64,000 bases of DNA from Sphagnum compactum (taxonomy: Eukaryota > Bryophyta > Sphagnopsida > Sphagnales): contig OZ234495.1 in the NCBI GenBank assembly GCA_965153455.1, positions 2,976,001-3,040,000 of the forward strand, written 5' to 3'. This document shows positions 54,460-64,000 of the stretch, piece by piece. The notes beneath the pieces were generated by a model. It did no database searches. It was not told where the DNA came from and worked only from the letters and a program-made list of their open reading frames with translations. Positions within the stretch are counted from its first letter, which is position 1, and each line of letters begins with the position of its first letter. A program made the translations under genes and the position numbers.

Positions 54460-55130
54460 AGAGAGGCCTGATTACTGAAATAATTAGTGAGAAGCTCGAA
54501 TATTGTTTTGCCCTTTTGGAAGGCCATTTCTGATCTCCGGGGACCCAATTAGTGAAATAATTAGTGAGAAGCTCATCTATTGTTCTCTCTTTTTGGAAGT
54601 CAATATCTGATCTCCCGGGACCTGATTAGTGAAATAATTAGAGACAAGCTCGTGTAATTAATTTGTTCTCTCTTTTTTGAAGTGAATTTCTGATCTCCGG
54701 GGACCTGATTAGTGAAATAATTAGTGAAAAGCTCGTCTATAGTTCTCTCTCTTTGTGAATGCAAATTTGATCTAGGGGGACCTGATTAGTGAAATAATTA
54801 GCAAAAAGCTGGTCTACAGTTCTCACTATTTTGTGAAGGCAATTTCTGATCTCCAGGGACCTGATTAGTGAAATAATTAGTGAAAAGCTCTTCTATTGTT
54901 CTCACTGTTTTTAGAATGCAATTTCTGATCTCTGGGGACCTGATTAGTGAAATAATTAGTGAAAAGCTCGTCTATGGTTCTCACTATTTTGTGAAGGCAA
55001 CTTCTGATCTCCAGGGACCTGATTAGTGAAATAATTAGTGAAAAACTCGTCTATTTTTCTCTCTATTTTTTGTAGACAATTTCTAATCTGGGGGGACTTG
55101 ATTAGTGAAATAATTAGTGAGAAGCTCCTC
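54460..55130. repeat. Tandem repeat of about 80 bp, nine copies
   Basis: The core GATTAGTGAAATAATTAGTG followed by AGAAGCTCGTCTAT-type text occurs near 54468, 54547, 54622, 54707, 54788, 54862, 54944, 55020 and 55098. Each copy has TCTCTCTTTTTGAAGGCAAT and TTCTGATCTCCGGGGACC in between. Spacing is about 75-85 bp. The array runs up to about 330 bp before the E2 start codon. Confidence 0.9.
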
Positions 55131-55464
55131 TTCAGAAACGCGCTGTGTTGATTTCTTCCGAGAGTGTGTTTTTCGGTGCGTTGCGTGCTCTTTGGTTTTG
55201 TGGCATTTGAGTGCCCCCCACTCTCTCGCTCTCGTTCGTCTGTTTTTACCGAGCTCGCTTGCGTCGCAGTCTTGGCGATTTCAGGGAAATTTTTTTCGTT
55301 GTGAACCTTCCTGAGTTACCATCTTTTTGGGGAACTACTTTTGGTAGCAGAGGCAGAGAAACAGACAGGACATCATCAGGTGGAAGTAAGAAGAGGACAC
55401 CCTTGGGAGGGAAAGTGTCGCTGTGTGCCACCGGTTTCTTCTTGTGCGAGCAGTTATTGCCGCC
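55131..55464 (+). promoter_or_regulatory. Promoter and 5' leader region of the E2 gene
   Basis: Non-repeat, mixed-composition DNA between the tandem array and the E2 start codon, with CTCTCTCGCTCTCG near 55221-55234. Start site not located. Overlapping open frames on both strands in this interval are not supported as genes. Confidence 0.4.
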
Positions 55465-58400
55465 ATGTCGTCACCGAGCAAGCGGCGAGAAATGGACGTC
55501 ATGAAGTTGTGAGATTTTCCTCTCGTCTTCCTTCGTCCCTTTGTTCTTGGGGAGACCTTCAACTTCCCTTCACTCTGCAGATGTTGGTAAACCCGAAGTT
55601 CTAGGGTTAATGTAATTCAGCAAGCTTCATTTGTGTTTGAATTTCAGCTAGATATGGTCACTCTCATCGTTCTTTTTGTTAGGGTTTTGTTGTCACATTG
55701 CCACAAACCCCTACTACATGGGAGCTCTTTCCAAAAGGAAAAAAATTGGAGGTTTGCACTGTTCATTCTAATTGCTGCTGTTACGTGATTTCTTTTTTTG
55801 GTGTTGGCAGGATGATGAGTGACTACAAAGTGGAGATGGTGAATGATGGGATGAGTGAGTTCTATGTGGAGTTTCATGGGCCAAGAGAAAGTATGTGGGT
55901 TCATTTTTTGAGTCTCCCCTTGCATGCATGTACCATGTGTGTGCCTCTCTTATCCTGAACTGAAATGAAGTTTATCAGGTGGAGTGGGAGATCATGCCCC
56001 TTATTGAATCCTACTGCCAGGAGGAGCCAGTTTGTTCTGCAGGAATTTTCTCTTTGGATCAATCAAGCTTGATTGATTGTGTGTTGGAAGCTTACAGAGA
56101 CTGGTGATCTTGTGGTCCTCTTGTTGTTGATCTGCAGGTTTAGGATAGGTTGTAAGGTAGACCTTGTGTTTCAGATGGTGATAGTTAAATCAAGAACTTT
56201 TGTCACTGTACAACATTGTCTTAATTCCCTTTCTGCGGTTGCCTGGCAGTCAATGCTCAGTGAGGAGTGTTTGTAGTAAGGGCAAGAATTATATGCAAGG
56301 TGGTCTTGGCTGGAATTTTATATTGCAGGCCACACAGTAGCATCTGGTGATGCAGAGAAGATGTCTGGTTTCCTTTGCATCTTTCAGTCTCCTGATGGAA
56401 TACTCACTGTGGACCTCAAACAGTTCACAGCGAGTATATGCTGAAGCAGAACAGGAAGCAATAGAATGTGGATGCAATAATGAAAGGATGTGTGAATTTG
56501 GAGTATGAGAGCAAAAAACACTGGCATTTATATTGTATTTACTGCAAGAAGCTGGTTGGGGGATGGGAATATCAGGAAAGGAGCATGTTGGTCTTGTGAT
56601 AGTGGGGCTGATAGAAGAGAGGTATTATGGTGGATGGCAGGTTTGTACCAAAATGGGATTTGGAAAATCCGAGTTGAACTACCAGAAGCTTACCCTTACA
56701 AGTCTCCTTCCATTGGTTTTGTGAACAGGATTTTTCACCCCAATGTGGATGAGATGTAAGTTTCTTGCTATGTTTCACCTGCTTGTTATCACCTGTATCA
56801 TCAGAGGGATTTGGATTGTCTCCTGTATAACATTCTGATGTTACATGTGTCAAATGAAAGCATGTTTCTGTTGCGGAACCTCAGTTTTGAGGATTCTTCC
56901 CAATCTCTTTCATGGTCCAATGAATTGGAGATGATACCAGTTGATCTGCAAGTTGTAGGGACTCCATCGTTAACAAGATTCTGGCTTGCCCTAATTCTCT
57001 TCAGTGGTGCAGATGATTCCATCCTGTTGATTCACAGCCAGTGTGAGGTTCACATTGGGAAATGCATGATCTCCTGTGGGGTTATCACTTGTGAAATTAC
57101 ACCAGTGTAACTTAGTTGGTGGACTTGGAAATGTGCATCTGTTAAACAGGATTTATTTGTTTATATATTACTATATTCATTTGCTAACAAGGAATTGTTT
57201 GACAATTTGAGTTGCAACTTCCAAATACTGGATATGGTTGGTGGGTGCAGGTCAGGTTCAGTGTGCTTGGATGTCATCAATCAGACTTGGAGTCCCATGT
57301 TTGGTGAGTTGGTTAAGTTGTTGAAGGTTTTGCAGTCTCTCTTTACCCCAGCACACTTTGGTCCTGTCCATGCAGTGTAGATATTTGAACTGAAGCTGCA
57401 CAATCAGTTTTCTATATGGATTTTCTTCAGTACAAGTCATAATCAGTGAGTATAGGCCATACTTTATTGTATTGACCTGTACTGAGTTTTCATGTTGTAC
57501 AAGCTATCTGAAGAGAGGTGGAACTGAAAGGTGAAAATTTTTGTTCTGTTATAAGGTTTTCAGTAGCCCTGTTTTGAGTCCCTATCGAAGCAGGAGGTTG
57601 TGGAGGCAGAATTTTTCTAACAATTCTTTGGTTTCACAAGTCAGTTGTCACAAGAGTAGGTCAAAGATTCTTTGGTTTGACCTACTGTTGTGTCATGTGA
57701 TGAAGTAGTTTATCTGCATCATATACCTCTGCAAATTCATGAAGACATTTCCTATGGACATCCAACAGTGGTCACATATTTAATGTCTATACTGAAATAC
57801 TGAGTTGACCTCTGTCTCCCCCTTGGCCTGTAGTGACAGTTGCACAAAGGTACTTGTTTGGGAGCAACGTTAAACCTGAATTTGCATTTGGTGGAAGTCC
57901 TGGCTACAGGGATACTTTTGGAGCTTGACAGTGGTTTGTTGGGCCTGGAGCAGACCTAATAAATGTATTTGAGGTTTTTCTTCCACAACTATTACTGTAC
58001 CCGAATCCAACAGATCCCTTGAATGGTGAGGCTGCTGCTCTCATGATGCGAGATCGTGAGCACTATGAGCAAAAAGTGAAAGGTACAAGGACCTTCTGTT
58101 CTGTACAAGTTATGAATCCAAAGCAGGTGCTGCTAGTGTCCATTGGCTTTCTCAATGATTTCATGAACTTCCTCATGCAATGGTTAATGGTTGACAATGT
58201 CTGAACTTTCCCTCCTCCAATCTGAAGGTCGTTTTCTTGTAGATGGCAGTAATAATCCCCTCGGAGAGGCTTTGATTGTTGGTCGCAGCATCAGGCTGCT
58301 ATACTTTGCATTTTACAATTAGCAACACAGCAATTTGATGCACAGTTCATTCACCCTGTGGCCTCAGGCAATAGCTGTCAGGAATTTCTGACATCTGAAT

Positions 58401-58696
58401 ACCCTTGATGTGCATTCTTACTTGAGCTCTCAGGGCTACTGTTCACTCTAATGTGGATTGAAGGTGGCAACTCCAATGTGGGCATGGTAAATACTAGCCA
58501 GAATCACCTGCGTAATCTAGCTTGCATAGGTTTGGTTCTCAGGTTTTCAGGTCCATGTCCTGCAGAATACTGTGAAAGGTATGCCAAGGCCGAGGACTTG
58601 GGGAATTCTCCAGAGGAAGACAGCAGTGATGGGGATATGAGTGATGGAGAACACACTTCAAGTGATGAGGAGATGGCAGGCCATGCAGACCCTTGA
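55465..58696 (+). CDS. Ubiquitin-conjugating enzyme E2, UBE2H type (plant UBC4/5/6 group)
   Basis: An E2 carries ubiquitin on its active-site Cys and passes it to substrates with an E3. Six exons join in phase: 55465-55508, 55811-55890, 56641-56755, 57251-57303, 57954-58082, 58566-58696. Total is 552 nt, 183 residues, as in Arabidopsis UBC6 and human UBE2H. N-terminus [20 protein letters not shown] is typical. The UBC fold follows: [43 protein letters not shown], then [16 protein letters not shown] with the catalytic Cys, [20 protein letters not shown] and [20 protein letters not shown]. The acidic tail ([20 protein letters not shown]) ends in GHADP. Most relatives have YQGG where this has YQNG. 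In yeast and animals this E2 class works with the GID/CTLH E3; the plant partner is not shown by sequence. Every junction uses GT-AG and restores the family sequence. Confidence 0.96.
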
Positions 58697-59740
58697 CTCA
58701 AGGTTGTGCAGCAGTTTCTCCCAGGTTTTCTTAACAATGCAATGGTGACCTTTAATATGCATTGCTGCTCATTCTACCATCCTGGGTGGAACTCAAGAAA
58801 CCTTCAGTATAAACCTCAGGAATGAGAGATTTGACCTGAAATTGTTCCCTTGGGGGATTTGCTTCTTCTTGGTGGATGTGCAAGTCAAGGAAAAGTATTT
58901 GAATAAGAGGAATGAGCTGTCTCTTTCTCCTCCTTTCCCTCATCTCTTGTGGATGGACTTGATAAATTGGCCACAAAGCGATGCCCAACTGTGAATACCA
59001 TTTGGGGCTGTAAAGAGCTGTAGCACACAATCTTTTCCATTTCCTATGACATGGGCGGCATACCTGTACCTTTGTGATGTGAATACTTATTGTATATCAG
59101 GAAAGACCACCGTCAAGTCACAAGGAGACTGTAAGCTGTCATTCTGATGAACGGTCAGTTCCTGATATATGAGACAGGAGAGGATGTCAAAATAGTATCT
59201 GTTTATTGGAGCAGGGGTTCTCTGCATTGGATTAGAGGTAGGGCACCATTAAGGGGTTGCTTGGGGTCTCTCAACCTAAATTGTGCAGCCATTACTCTGG
59301 TGAGAGAAGCAGCATTCAGTGAAGGTGTCAAGAGTAGGTATGGTGATCATGAGTGATCCACAGTTTATGGTAAGATATTGCTGTTGTGTATTCTCATGAA
59401 GTAGATTCTTCTCTACCATGTGTAGCTCTGGTTCTCTCTTTCCTGTGGTTTTCTGGCTTGCTGGGCTTTGAATTGATCTTTGAAAATAATTAGTCTCTAT
59501 AATCCATACTCGTGTCCTGTGTTTGGTAGTAGTCAGGGTGGTTAATAGAGTTCATAACTTTGGTTATTAAAGAATGGGCCTGATATATAACCATGGTCCT
59601 CATTGGTTGCGTTAATGGTTCTAACTTGTTACAAAGAAGTGTGTATTGGACTTGGTTGCAACCTAAGTTCAAAATAGTGTGCAACACCTAAAGGCTAGTG
59701 TACAACACTAAAATTTTGCAGAATAGTCTAAATATTAACT
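58697..59740. other. Downstream region of the E2 gene; no further gene seen
   Basis: Probably contains the E2 3' untranslated region. Remaining frames on both strands are short and unrecognised. Confidence 0.4.
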
Positions 59741-59744
59741 ACAT

Positions 59745-61460
59745 ACATCTATTTCCTACCCTCTCAATCCTTGTTTGCATCTTCAAATGGAGAAATGTCC
59801 ATGGAACAATGATTTTGGATGAACATCTTGACAACCAAATCAAAATAAGTCGGCAATCTGTTAATGTGCTTAGATATTCTAAAAGGCATGATTGAGAAGC
59901 ACCATTTATCCACCATGTCGTCCAAAACCATGACAATAGACATCTCCATCAACTTTTGAGATATTCAAACAATTGTTGTTTCAAAAACAGCATTGGAAGA
60001 CAAATTGGATCACATTTTTGTCACATGATTGTGTGTCAAAGGAGGCTCCAAAGCTTGTTTATTGGTTACATACATAATTGACTTGAAAATTGAAACTCCC
60101 ATGTCAAGCTTGTGTTCATTTAATAGGGCAAGTACCTTGAAACCTTCATCACCAAACTTCTCAAACAATTAGTGTTTTCAACAAGGTTAAATGGCCAGGG
60201 AATGTGATCTTTGCATCAAAGTTCATCCAATAGTCGGGATACATAATCTTGGTAGCATCAATTCATGAGCTCTTCGCTAGGAGACCTTTGCACAATTTCT
60301 TTAATCAGGCTACAAATTGCAATATAACATTGCAATTTCATTGTTGTAGCAATAACATACCACTCATCACATGTGCACATGGCAAAAACCCCTATTGAAG
60401 TGCATTTGTAATGGATCCAAATGGTGACCTTGAAAATAAAACATGACACACTAATTATGTTGGCTGGATTAGTTCATCAAGTTGTTAACAACCTGTCATT
60501 TGTGCAATCCATTATGAATTGAAAATTAATGTATATCTTCTTTGGATCACAATAAAACAAGTACAAATTTGCATAGCACATCTTCAGAGCTCGCACAAAA
60601 TCATAAACAAAAGTATCACAACTTTGAGCAAACTTGATGAGCATATGGATGCCCTCCAACGTAGGCATAATGCAAATGAGGCCCATGACAACCTTAACAT
60701 CACACAAGAATTCAAGAGTTGTTTTTGCTACTAGGATGGTAAGGAGATATCATTTTTTTTCACAACTAAAGGCTTGTACTCATCATTCAACCTCTTTGGC
60801 ATGAAATAACATAGAAATCCACCTAGTATCTACAATGTGCAACAACTTGTGCCTCTTCATCTCCAATAGTTAAACGAGCCTTTCACTATTTAAGGTGCCA
60901 ACTTTGAAGTGAAGAGGATAAATGTGTCAGTGGAGTGCAAAATCCCTTTGAGCTTTCGCACTTGGAACTAATTTGCATAGTTAGGTTAGTTTGATGTGTA
61001 AAACAATGGACAACAAGCACGAAAAGAGTTACCTTTTTACATATTTATGTAGTCACACCATTGTGGATGCCTATGAAAACAACAACATCACAACCAAAAC
61101 AAATCAACTTGTTAATAATCTCCTACATAATGAAGCCCCCATAGACCAACAAGGAGTTTAAAAACATATTAGTTAAATTGTTAAATGCCATCATCGACCA
61201 ACCTTTCCAAATTCAACAAAACTAGGATGTACTTGAAGTAATACACAAGGTAAGATGAATGTTAACCCATGATTGATTGTCAATGGTCATCACTTTATCA
61301 AAACTAACAACATGGAAACTTACTACATGAAAAGTTTTTTTAGTTCTAATGAGAACAATGTGATGCATAGTTTGTGCAATTTCCAAATTCACATTGTCAT
61401 TCAAATGTTTTTTGGAATGTTCTTCACCTCAAGAACTAAAACAATTTCATGGCCTCAGTT
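59745..61460 (-). mobile_element. Decayed hAT-type transposase (ZNF862-like plant family)
   Basis: Reading the - strand in shifting frames gives a hAT-type transposase from N- to C-terminal side. NLEIAQTMHHIVLIRTKKTF and VSFDKVMTIDNQSWVNIH lie near 61240-61400, NLTNMFLNSLLVYGG and INKLICFGCD near 61070-61170, and VVHCFTHQTNLTMQIS near 60965-61020. CDVKVVMGLICIMPTLEGIH and MLIKFAQSCDTFVYDFV lie at 60560-60707. A hATC dimerisation-like block, KWCFSIMPFRISKHINRL then LVVKMFIQNHCSMDISPFED, lies at 59764-59900. Stops and frameshifts separate the blocks, so it is inactive. Frames up to about 62520 may be its N-terminal part but show no clear zinc finger. Terminal inverted repeats were not found. 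Confidence 0.7.
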
Positions 61461-62990
61461 AGTGAGAGGATGACCTTGTGCCAAAAGCCAAAACACAATG
61501 ACAAATTGCAAAAATTCCCTTTTCCTTTCTTTAACCAAATTTGCAAAAATGCCCATGTCCATCACTATGTCCTCCAACTAAAGAAGAGTCATTTGGTATT
61601 TGCATGTTGCAAGTTTGGAGACATATTCATTGCCCCGTAATGCAATTAACTTTTGTTTTTCTGCATTTGCACTTCCAAACATGTTTGTAAAAGTTGTTAA
61701 ATTCGGGAACTCCCAGCTTCTTACTCCCTTCAATTTGTGTCCATGTTTAACACCTTATGTGCACTATTCCATCAAAACCAAGGACAACTTCTACCCATGG
61801 AAGCTTTATTGCCCAATTATTTTGAAATTAAAGTTCATCAAGCAACATCAATTGCTACAATGGTCTTTTTAATGCAACATATGTTCATGTTGAAGCTCAT
61901 GAACATATGTTGCATTTTTTGTAAAATGTATGACAAGAGGCATTTACAGTTATTTTTCTAAACTTATGAAAAAGGCAATGACCTAAATGTAGAACTTCAA
62001 TGTTCAACAATGACAAGATCTCTTAGGTAGGGGAAAATTCGATGAAAAATGATGATGGAATGACGCAAGAGAACAATAATCATTGAGTGTTTTTGAATGT
62101 GAACAAAAAGAGATTGTGATGAACAATTTCCTTGTTACATCCAAACATTGACTATTTTTAATCCTAAACCCAAGGATTTTAATGAATTAAATAATTTGTC
62201 AATTCCATTTTATCAAATCACAAAATTCACATTACCCAGTTTCAAGTTCACATTGTCAAACTTGCATTCCCAATACATTAGTTCCACATTACCAAGGCAA
62301 CATTGTGAAATTGTTAAATCCCTTTCACCATGTGGATTACCCAAATGAACTTCAAATTGCTCACAAATTATTAGAAAATTGGGTTGCCAAATGCTTGAAT
62401 TTTTTTTTGCCAAAACTTTTGCCCATGATTTTTGGTTGCTTAACCCTTGCCCATTTTCCTTTGTTCTCTTTCTTTCTTTTGATCTTATGGCTATTTGGAC
62501 CTTGAAAGGAGCCTTTTGAAAATTCAAAATACCTTTTAAACTTATAGAAAATCTAAGCTTCCCTAACCCAACCCTAGTTTTTTGGATTTCTGCAGAGTCT
62601 ATGGTTTCAAGCTATGTATGTGGTTATAGTGGTAAGAGAAACGAAGAACTAACAGGTATGGTTGATTTTAAAAAAAAATTCATATGGTTATCCTTGGACA
62701 ATTTCAAAAAAATTCATAGTTATTTCATTTTAAAGCCTAATTACCTCACTCCTTTCCCCTACCCACCAACATCAATATAAAAAGGCAAAATAATATGTGC
62801 CTTCATGTCCATGACATTTATATTAATTCAAATTATATTAAATTTGAAATTGACATAAATAATGATGAACTATTGGAAACTATATGGGATTTAAAAAAAA
62901 GAAAAAAAAAATTGATTGACACTAGTAGTGTGAAGTAACGCAAAACTCAAGATATGTAATGGTGCAATTATGTTATTCAAAATAATAATG
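61461..62990. other. No intact gene; possible extension of the hAT relic
   Basis: AT-rich. A Lys-rich - strand frame (62213-62527) could be the degraded N-terminal region of the transposase, but no motif supports this. Confidence 0.3.
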
Positions 62991-62999
62991 ATTAAGAGT

Positions 63000-63450
63000 G
63001 TTGTGACCCGTGGCTACGCCACTCCAGACACCCGTGACACCTCGCCCGGCCCCCTGCAGTGGCTGCCCTGGCCGCTGTTTTTTTTGGCCTCTCTGAGGAC
63101 CTCGTTTCAGGTCCTCAACGACGGGTTTTCTTTTTGAGGACCTCGATTCAAGTCCCCAACGACGGGTTTTCTTTCTGAGGACCTCGATTCAGGTCCCCAA
63201 CGACGGGTTTTCTTTCTGGGAACCTCGTTTCAGATCCATCTCGAGGTCTGGACCGGGTACTGGCCACCTCGGTTCAGGTCCTCGTTTTCAAATATGTTTC
63301 CCAACTGCCCAAGATGGACCAATTTGCTTTTCAAAGATGTTTCCCAATTGCCCAAGATGGACTGGTTCCGGCGTAATGTTAAAACGCAGAACGTCTTGTG
63401 ACACACAGACGGACACATAGACACCACGTTTGCTTTTATATATAGGATTA
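63000..63450. mobile_element. GC-rich insertion-like patch, possible LTR or other element fragment
   Basis: A sharply bounded GC-rich island in AT-rich DNA. It begins TGTTGTGACCCGTGGC, contains a 41-bp tandem array (63095-63240) and a duplicated TGTTTCCCAAxTGCCCAAGA segment (63295 and 63342), and ends near a TATA-like TTTTATATATAGG (63435). The TG start, internal repeats and TATA-like box would fit a solo LTR, but no matching end or target-site duplication was identified. Classification is open. Confidence 0.35.
63095..63240. repeat. 41-bp tandem array with hairpin-forming units
   Basis: Units start at 63095, 63136, 63177 and (partial) 63218, exactly 41 bp apart. Each has a GAGGACCT arm, a short loop, a second arm, then CAACGACGGGTTTTCTTTCT. 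In the first unit the arms GAGGACCT and AGGTCCTC are perfect inverted repeats around CGTTTC. Later units carry one or two mismatches. Confidence 0.9.
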
Positions 63451-63459
63451 GCTTTAACT

Positions 63460-64000
63460 ACCCCACTTTTTTTTTTATGGATATGAAAAAACAAATTAAG
63501 TTATTCATGACATGCCTTTTGAATATTTCCTTTTTAATTTCCTTTTTTTTTTTTCGTAAATACTTCACTCCTTTCCCCTACCCATCTACATGGATATGAA
63601 ACAAATGTAAAAACATTTAAAAATTATTTCATTTAACCTTATACAATTGTTGTGACAATTTCAAATATGTTCTTATTAGTGCTTGCAACACAATTTGTAA
63701 AAGGACATAGGGCAAGAGACCCTCTAGGCATAGGGTAGACAAAAATGAAAAAGAGCATTGGGCAAACATAGGGCACAAAGGCTAGGGGATTGGGTTGGAT
63801 ATAGAATGCTAAAAATATAGTATGTATGTCTCAATTTGAATAATATATAATTCCATTTTTTCATTTTGTGAAAAAATTACTTTGAGAAATAATAAATCAT
63901 AGGTATAAATAATATTGGATATTCTAAAGAAAATATTAATTATATTTAATCATGTTATATTATTTAACATTACATAACCTTGGATTAATCCAAAAGAATT
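63460..64000. other. AT-rich end of window, nothing recognised
   Basis: Simple AT-rich DNA with poly-T runs. No gene, RNA or element end was seen. Confidence 0.45.

Noticed and set aside
54165-55130. A CRISPR-like array
   Set aside because: These are head-to-tail tandem repeats without unique spacers, in a plant nuclear context.
28152-58696. PRT6 and the E2 as a functional gene pair or cluster
   Set aside because: They lie 15 kb apart with repeats and a retroelement relic between, on opposite strands, and nothing in the sequence links them beyond a shared ubiquitin pathway.
63000-63450. A confident solo LTR
   Set aside because: The start resembles an LTR and a TATA-like box is present, but I found no matching terminus, primer-binding site or target-site duplication.

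Overview
This is nuclear DNA of a land plant. Five plant gene families with GT-AG introns can be read: an O-fucosyltransferase-like protein, a cytokinin dehydrogenase, calmodulin, the N-degron E3 ligase PRT6 and a UBE2H-type ubiquitin-conjugating enzyme. Short TTTAGGG (plant telomere-type) tracts are scattered through the window. The intergenic DNA is AT-rich and full of decayed transposon sequence. A seed-free plant (moss, lycophyte or fern) is my best guess from the look of the genes and relics. That placement is inference, not proof.

Layout. About 1-7 kb holds the O-fucosyltransferase-family gene on the + strand. About 7.3-9.7 kb holds degenerate tandem repeats. About 12.6-15.0 kb holds a cytokinin oxidase/dehydrogenase gene on the - strand, broken by two in-frame TAG codons and an 11-bp tandem duplication. 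About 15-24 kb has no intact gene: it contains two tRNA-like (SINE-type) pieces, long low-complexity tracts rich in CTA/TAG and GGTA, and unrecognised coding relics. About 24.4-26.4 kb holds an intact two-exon calmodulin gene (+). About 28.2-40.5 kb holds a complete PRT6-like gene (-), which I resolve into 18 exons and about 2,267 residues, convergent with calmodulin. At 41.0-41.5 kb, just upstream of PRT6, lies a GC-rich minisatellite of about 12 units. About 41.5-51 kb is gene-free and AT-rich. About 51.2-53.4 kb is a decayed reverse-transcriptase ORF. At 54.2-55.1 kb two tandem arrays abut the 5' leader of the intact E2 gene (55.5-58.7 kb, +). About 59.7-61.5 kb is a decayed hAT-type transposase (-). 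At 63.0-63.5 kb is a GC-rich patch with a 41-bp hairpin array.

How the genes relate. Calmodulin, the glycosyltransferase, PRT6 and the E2 are unrelated housekeeping or signalling genes and form no operon-like unit. PRT6 and the UBE2H-type E2 both belong to ubiquitin-dependent proteolysis and lie 15 kb apart, but nothing in the sequence shows that they are paired. The strongest unusual signals are the broken cytokinin dehydrogenase, the minisatellite with repeated splice-donor-like cores upstream of PRT6, a stop-free intron of 183 nt in the fucosyltransferase gene, and nonsense codons in two relics that all fit C-to-T decay.
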